Assembly: GCA_040220455.1 (NCBI GenBank)
Contig: JAVJUS010000013.1
Coordinates: 1-25,811 of the forward strand
Direction: 5' to 3'
From: JAVJUS01 sp040220455
GTDB taxonomy: Bacteria; Pseudomonadota; Alphaproteobacteria; DSM-16000; Inquilinaceae
Length of the DNA: 25,811 nucleotides
The notes below the pieces were generated by a model that was given only the letters and a program-made list of their open reading frames with translations, had not been told where the DNA came from and made no database searches. Both the position numbers and the translations under genes were made by a program. Shown one piece after another: positions 22,415 to 25,811 of this stretch (position 1 is the first letter of the stretch; each line of letters starts with the position of its first letter).

Positions 22415-23326
22415 ATGCCCGCCGACCAAGCCGAAACGCCCGCCGCCACCCCCGCCGAGACGCCCTACGACCCCCAGGGCAAGCCGCTGGCGGGCAAGAC
22501 GCTCTTCATCACCGGCGCCAGCCGGGGGATCGGGCTGGCGATCGCGCTCCGGGCCGCGCGCGACGGGGCCAACGTCGTCATCGCCGCCAAGACCGACCGG
22601 CCGCATCCCAAGCTGCCCGGCACCATCCACGACGCCGCCGAGGCGGTCGGCGCGGCCGGCGGCCGGGCGCTGCCTGTGGTCTGCGACATCCGTGAGGAAG
22701 ACTCGGTCGACGCCGCCGTCGCCGCCGCGGTCGACGCCTTCGGCGGCATCGACATCTGCGTCAACAATGCCAGCGCGATCTTCCTCGCCGGCGTGCTCGA
22801 CACGCCGATGAAGCGGGTCGACCTGATGCACGGGGTCAACGCCCGGGGCACCTATCTCACCAGCCGCGCCTGCCTGCCGCACCTGCTGAAGGCCGACAAC
22901 CCCCACATCCTGTCGCTCTGCCCGCCGATCTCGCTCGAGCCGCGCTGGTTCGCCGGCCACACCGCCTACACCATGGCCAAGTACGGCATGAGCCTCGCCA
23001 CCATCGGCCTGGCGGCGGAATTCGGTGGCCGCGGCGTCGCCGCCAACGCCCTGTGGCCGCGCACTGCGATCGCCACCGCCGCGCTCGCCATGATCCCGGG
23101 CGTCAGGACCGAGGCCTGCCGCAAGCCCGAGATCGTCGCCGACGCCGCCCACCACGTCCTGTCCCGCCCGGCCGGGGAGACGACGGGCCGGTTCTTCCTG
23201 GACGAGGACGTGCTGAAGGAGGCCGGCGTCGCGGACTTCGACGCCTACGCCGTCGCCCCGGGCACGCCGCTGCTGCCCGACTTCTTCCTCGACGACCAGC
23301 CCCTGCCGCCGGGGATGCAGCCGTGA
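22415..23326 (+). CDS. HSDL2-like short-chain dehydrogenase/reductase
   Basis: A 303-residue NAD(P)-dependent oxidoreductase of the SDR superfamily. The cofactor site is TGASRGIG (residues 33-40), a VNNAS motif follows in the middle, and the catalytic Tyr-Lys pair is YTMAK (Tyr185, Lys189). Unusual phrases such as VIAAKTDRPHPKLPGTIHDA, DTPMKRVDLMHGVNARGTYL and ALWPRTAIATAA match the group of human HSDL2 and its bacterial relatives rather than FabG. In the catalytic-serine region the text is LSLCPPISLEP, and the serine is not obviously in its place. ATG 22415 has GGAG 5 bases before it. The stop overlaps the GTG start of the hydratase gene (GTGA), so the pair is coupled, suggesting a joint step in acyl-CoA oxidation or modification. 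Confidence 0.87.
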   Translation: MPADQAETPAATPAETPYDPQGKPLAGKTLFITGASRGIGLAIALRAARDGANVVIAAKTDRPHPKLPGTIHDAAEAVGAAGGRALPVVCDIREEDSVDAAVAAAVDAFGGIDICVNNASAIFLAGVLDTPMKRVDLMHGVNARGTYLTSRACLPHLLKADNPHILSLCPPISLEPRWFAGHTAYTMAKYGMSLATIGLAAEFGGRGVAANALWPRTAIATAALAMIPGVRTEACRKPEIVADAAHHVLSRPAGETTGRFFLDEDVLKEAGVADFDAYAVAPGTPLLPDFFLDDQPLPPGMQP

Positions 23327-24150
23327 GCGCGTCCGGCCAGGGCGATGGCTCGGCGCCGGTTCCGGTCCGCGTCGAGCGTGACGGCCCGATCGCCCGTCTG
23401 GTGCTCGACCGGCCCCACGCGCTCAACGCGCTCGACCCGCCGATGATCGAGGGCCTGGCCGTCGCCACGGCGGCGCTGGCCGAGGATGCCGAGCTGCGCT
23501 GCCTGATCGTCACCGGCGCCGGCGATCACTTCATGGCCGGCGGCGACGTGAAGATGTTCGGCCAGGCTCTGACCGAGGTGCCGCGCGACGACCAGGCCCG
23601 GTACTTCGCCGCGCTGATCGACCGGGTGCACGATTCGATCCGCGCGATCCGGGCGATGGAGGTGCCGGTCGTCGCCGCCGTGCGCGGCGCCTGCGCCGGC
23701 TTCGGGCTCAGCCTCTCCATGGCCTCGGACCTGACGGTCGCCTCCGAGGACGCGGTCTTCACGCTCGCCTACATCCACATCGCCACCAGCCCCGACGGCG
23801 GCTCCACCTGGCACCTGCCGCGGCTGGTCGGCCCGAAGCGGGCGGCGGAGATGGCGCTGCTCGGCGACCGCTTCGACGCCGCGACGGCCGAGCGCCTGGG
23901 CCTGGTCAACCGGGTCGTGCCGGCCGACGCCCTCGACCGCGAGGCCGAGGCGCTCGCCCGCCGTCTCGCCGCCGGACCCCGCGCCGCCATGGCCCGGACC
24001 AAGGCCCTGCTCCGCCGGTCCGAGGGCGAGGCGTTCGACGCCCATCTGGCCGCCGAGCGTGACTCCTTCGTCGCCTCGACCGCCACGGCCGACTTCGCCG
24101 AGGGCGTGGCGGCCTTCGCCGAGAAGCGTCGGCCGCGCTTCGGGGCGTGA
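23323..24150 (+). CDS. Enoyl-CoA hydratase/isomerase (PaaG-like)
   Basis: A 275-residue crotonase-fold enzyme acting on acyl-CoA esters. The oxyanion-hole segments are HFMAGGDVKMFG (residues 69-80) and VRGACAGFGLSLSMASDLTV (120-139). The usual second catalytic glutamate region of true hydratases is replaced by SPDGGSTWHLPRLVG (156-170), with Asp158 in the PDGG pattern seen in PaaG-type isomerases, which use an aspartate. Isomerase activity is therefore more likely than simple hydration. The GTG start (23323) overlaps the SDR stop by three bases and follows GGGG by 8. The substrate is unknown. Confidence 0.86.
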   Translation: MSASGQGDGSAPVPVRVERDGPIARLVLDRPHALNALDPPMIEGLAVATAALAEDAELRCLIVTGAGDHFMAGGDVKMFGQALTEVPRDDQARYFAALIDRVHDSIRAIRAMEVPVVAAVRGACAGFGLSLSMASDLTVASEDAVFTLAYIHIATSPDGGSTWHLPRLVGPKRAAEMALLGDRFDAATAERLGLVNRVVPADALDREAEALARRLAAGPRAAMARTKALLRRSEGEAFDAHLAAERDSFVASTATADFAEGVAAFAEKRRPRFGA

Positions 24151-24277
24151 CCGTCGAATAGCGAAAGCGAACGCAACCCGTCGGACCACCGACTTGCGCA
24201 TTACCGCCGCTCATCGATCCCGAATCGGCGGCTCGCGCCCGATACGAAGGCCGATAATTCGTAAGAAAGCAAAAGAC

Positions 24278-24306
24278 TTGACAAACTTGTGACGGGCCGG
24301 AACACT
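24278..24306 (+). promoter_or_regulatory. Possible promoter of the ABC importer genes
   Basis: A perfect -35 box TTGACA (24278-24283) lies in a short AT-rich patch, followed at 17 bases by a poor -10 box AACACT (24301-24306). Start would be near 24313, a 110-base leader before the binding-protein gene. The weak -10 suggests an activator or another sigma factor. The 273-base gap it lies in shows no gene. Confidence 0.45.
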
Positions 24307-24423
24307 GTGGTGAACAATCCGGGTTCAACCGGTGGCCGTGGGGCAGGTCCGCTCCTCGGCCGGCACGCACAGCCGGTCCGCCGCCCGGTCGCGGCGGGCT
24401 TTGCCAAGGGAGGAGTCGACCGC

Positions 24424-25668
24424 ATGTTCCGTCTCGACAGGACGGCCATCGCCGCCGCGACCGCGATCGCCGGCGTGCTGGCCTTCGGCGCCGGCGCGAC
24501 CGCCGGCACGCTGGTGATCAACACCGATACCTCCGATCCGGCGCCCAAGCAGGCGTTCGAGATGCTGATCGAGCGCTTCGAGGCCGAGCATCCGGACGTT
24601 GTGGTCGAGTGGAACATCTTCGACCACGAGGGCTACAAGACCGCGATCCGCAACTTCCTGACGGCCGAGGCGCCCGACGTGGCCGCCTGGTACGCCGGCA
24701 ATCGCATGGCACCCTTCGTCGAGGCCGGCCTGTTCGAGGACGTCAGCGACGTCTGGGCCGACAACGGCCTGCACGAGAGCCTGGCCTCGACCCGGTCGTC
24801 GATGACCATCGACGACAAGCAGTGGGGCGTGCCCTACACCTACTACCAGTGGGGCGTGTACTACCGTGCGGACATCTTCGCCGAGCACGGGCTGGAGGTG
24901 CCGCAGACCTGGGACGAGCTGCTGGCCGTCTGCGCCGCGCTGTCCGACAACGGCGTCAAGCCGTTCACCATCGGCACCAAGTACCTGTGGACCGCCGGGG
25001 GCTGGTTCGACTACCTGAACCTGCGGACCAACGGCTACGAGTTCCACATGGACCTCGCCAACGGCGAGGTGCCCTACACCGACGAGCGGGTCCAGGCGGT
25101 CTTCGACCACTGGGGCGAGCTGGTCGAGCCCGGCTTTTTCGTCGACAACCACGCCGCCTACAGCTGGCAGGAAGCGCTGAGCTTCATGGTCCAGGGCGAC
25201 GCGGCGATGTACCTGATGGGCAACTTCGCCGTCGCGCCGCTGCGCGAGGCGGGGCTGACCGACGACCAGCTCGGCTTCTTCCCCTTCCCGACCATCGACC
25301 CGGACATTCCCCGGGCCGAGGACGCGCCGACCGACACCCTGCACATCCCGGCCAACGCGTCCAACAAGGAAGACGCGCGCAAGTTCCTGGCCTTTCTGGC
25401 GCGTCCGGAGATCCAGGCGGATCTGAACGAGATCCTGGGGCAGCTTCCGACCAACCGGAACGCGGAGGTCCCGCAGGACCAGTTCCTGCAGCAGGGCTTC
25501 GAGATGCTCTCGGAGGCCCACGCGCTGGCGCAGTTCTACGATCGCGACGCGCCGCCGCAGATGGCCAAGGCGGGCATGGAGGGCTTCCAGGAGTACATGG
25601 TCCGGCCCGAGCGGCGCGACCAGATCCTGGAGCGCCTGGAGCGCGCGCGCCAGAACGTCTACGACTGA
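24424..25668 (+). CDS. Family-1 extracellular solute-binding protein (ABC sugar importer)
   Basis: A 414-residue periplasmic receptor of an ABC importer for carbohydrates or related solutes. A signal peptide is present (MFRLDRTAIAAATAIAGVLA, cut near GATAG). The family-1 pattern follows: a first strand (TLVINTDTSDP), AFEMLIERFEAEHPDVVVEW, APDVAAWYAGNRMAPFVEAG, GVPYTYYQWGVYYRADIF, GLEVPQTWDELLAVCAAL and ALSFMVQGDAAMYLMGNFAV. Many exposed tryptophans and tyrosines suit stacking against sugars. ATG 24424 has an excellent ribosome site (AAGGGAGGAG, 8 bases upstream). A GC-rich palindrome follows the stop, then a further gene starts at 25788, most likely the permease. The substrate cannot be told. 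Confidence 0.92.
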   Translation: MFRLDRTAIAAATAIAGVLAFGAGATAGTLVINTDTSDPAPKQAFEMLIERFEAEHPDVVVEWNIFDHEGYKTAIRNFLTAEAPDVAAWYAGNRMAPFVEAGLFEDVSDVWADNGLHESLASTRSSMTIDDKQWGVPYTYYQWGVYYRADIFAEHGLEVPQTWDELLAVCAALSDNGVKPFTIGTKYLWTAGGWFDYLNLRTNGYEFHMDLANGEVPYTDERVQAVFDHWGELVEPGFFVDNHAAYSWQEALSFMVQGDAAMYLMGNFAVAPLREAGLTDDQLGFFPFPTIDPDIPRAEDAPTDTLHIPANASNKEDARKFLAFLARPEIQADLNEILGQLPTNRNAEVPQDQFLQQGFEMLSEAHALAQFYDRDAPPQMAKAGMEGFQEYMVRPERRDQILERLERARQNVYD

Positions 25669-25669
25669 G

Positions 25670-25689
25670 GCCGCCCGCGCGCGGGCGGC
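25670..25689 (+). promoter_or_regulatory. Intercistronic hairpin after the binding-protein gene
   Basis: A perfect 20-base palindrome, GCCGCCCGCG/CGCGGGCGGC, starts just after the stop codon. Hairpins at this position in ABC importer operons protect the binding-protein message and lower expression of the downstream permease genes. It could instead be a full terminator. Confidence 0.55.
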
Positions 25690-25787
25690 GCCGGTCCCGC
25701 CGGGCCGCCCGCCCCCCGCGCGCACCGCCACGCTCCCGCCCACCGGTCGCCCTCGTGTGACCCCCCGGACGAAGGGAGGCCGCCGAC

Positions 25788-25811
25788 ATGGTCCAGGGGA
25801 CGGGCGCCGCC
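25788..25811 (+). CDS. Start of the next gene, probably an ABC importer permease (cut by the window edge)
   Basis: Only eight codons are inside the window (MVQGTGAA). The start is credible because AAGGGAGG lies 8 bases upstream and the frame follows the binding-protein gene in the usual importer order. The permease identity is inferred from that order alone. Confidence 0.5.

Noticed and set aside
21874..22449. 191-residue minus-strand frame in the gene-free border
   Set aside because: No recognised domain, no convincing ribosome site, and it overlaps the SDR start; kept only as a possible remnant.
1..25811. CRISPR arrays, riboswitches, intact insertion sequences and prophage genes
   Set aside because: Looked for regular direct repeats with unique spacers, terminal inverted repeats, transposase motifs and known riboswitch cores; none was found by reading.

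Overview
The window is very GC-rich for most of its length (a hand count of 1021-1080 gives 46 G+C in 60). Its gene content, namely a psp operon with pspF, a TRAP transporter, lptF, a PagL-like deacylase and a PAP2 phosphatase, suggests a Gram-negative alphaproteobacterium, perhaps of the Rhodospirillales type. The taxonomic placement is inference. A clearly more AT-rich stretch (about 18.4-22.2 kb; 15 G+C of 60 in 20281-20340) carries surface-glycan genes and a tRNA-Arg(CCU), and looks acquired.

Layout. (1) 3-2775, plus strand: the 3' part of a TPR protein, an ExeA/MshM-type AAA ATPase and a PilT-type ATPase, a fragment of a type IV pilus or type II secretion cluster. (2) 2788-5840: the phage-shock module. 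A minus-strand operon (a small 50-aa membrane protein, pspA, pspB, pspC) lies opposite plus-strand pspF. A well-formed sigma-54 promoter and two tandem inverted repeats lie between them. (3) 5815-8833, minus strand: lptF, a PAP2 phosphatase and pagL, an outer-membrane lipid A export and remodelling unit. (4) 9076-10445, plus strand: a 1-Cys peroxiredoxin and a secreted DUF4168 protein. (5) 10711-13241, plus strand: an oxalyl-CoA-synthetase-like AMP ligase overlapping a ketopantoate-reductase-family gene. (6) 13294-16805, minus strand: a secreted cupin and a complete DctP-DctQ-DctM TRAP transporter. (7) 17005-17595, plus strand: a cysteine-dioxygenase-like enzyme. (8) 17626-22414: the glycan region, with a flippase, a GT10 fucosyltransferase-like protein, tRNA-Arg and an FkbM methyltransferase, plus three stretches with no recognisable gene. 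(9) 22415-24150: an HSDL2-like SDR overlapping a PaaG-like enoyl-CoA hydratase/isomerase. (10) 24424 to the end: a family-1 solute-binding protein of an ABC importer and the first codons of the next gene.

How it fits together. The first third reads as a cell-envelope block: pilus or secretion ATPases, the inner-membrane stress response that secretin mislocalisation is known to trigger, and lipid A export and trimming. The middle and right parts are small-molecule uptake and CoA-ester metabolism. The strongest candidates for something undescribed are the 50-aa membrane protein that opens the psp operon and the lptF-PAP2-pagL operon. No CRISPR array, intact insertion sequence, phage gene or replication origin was seen.
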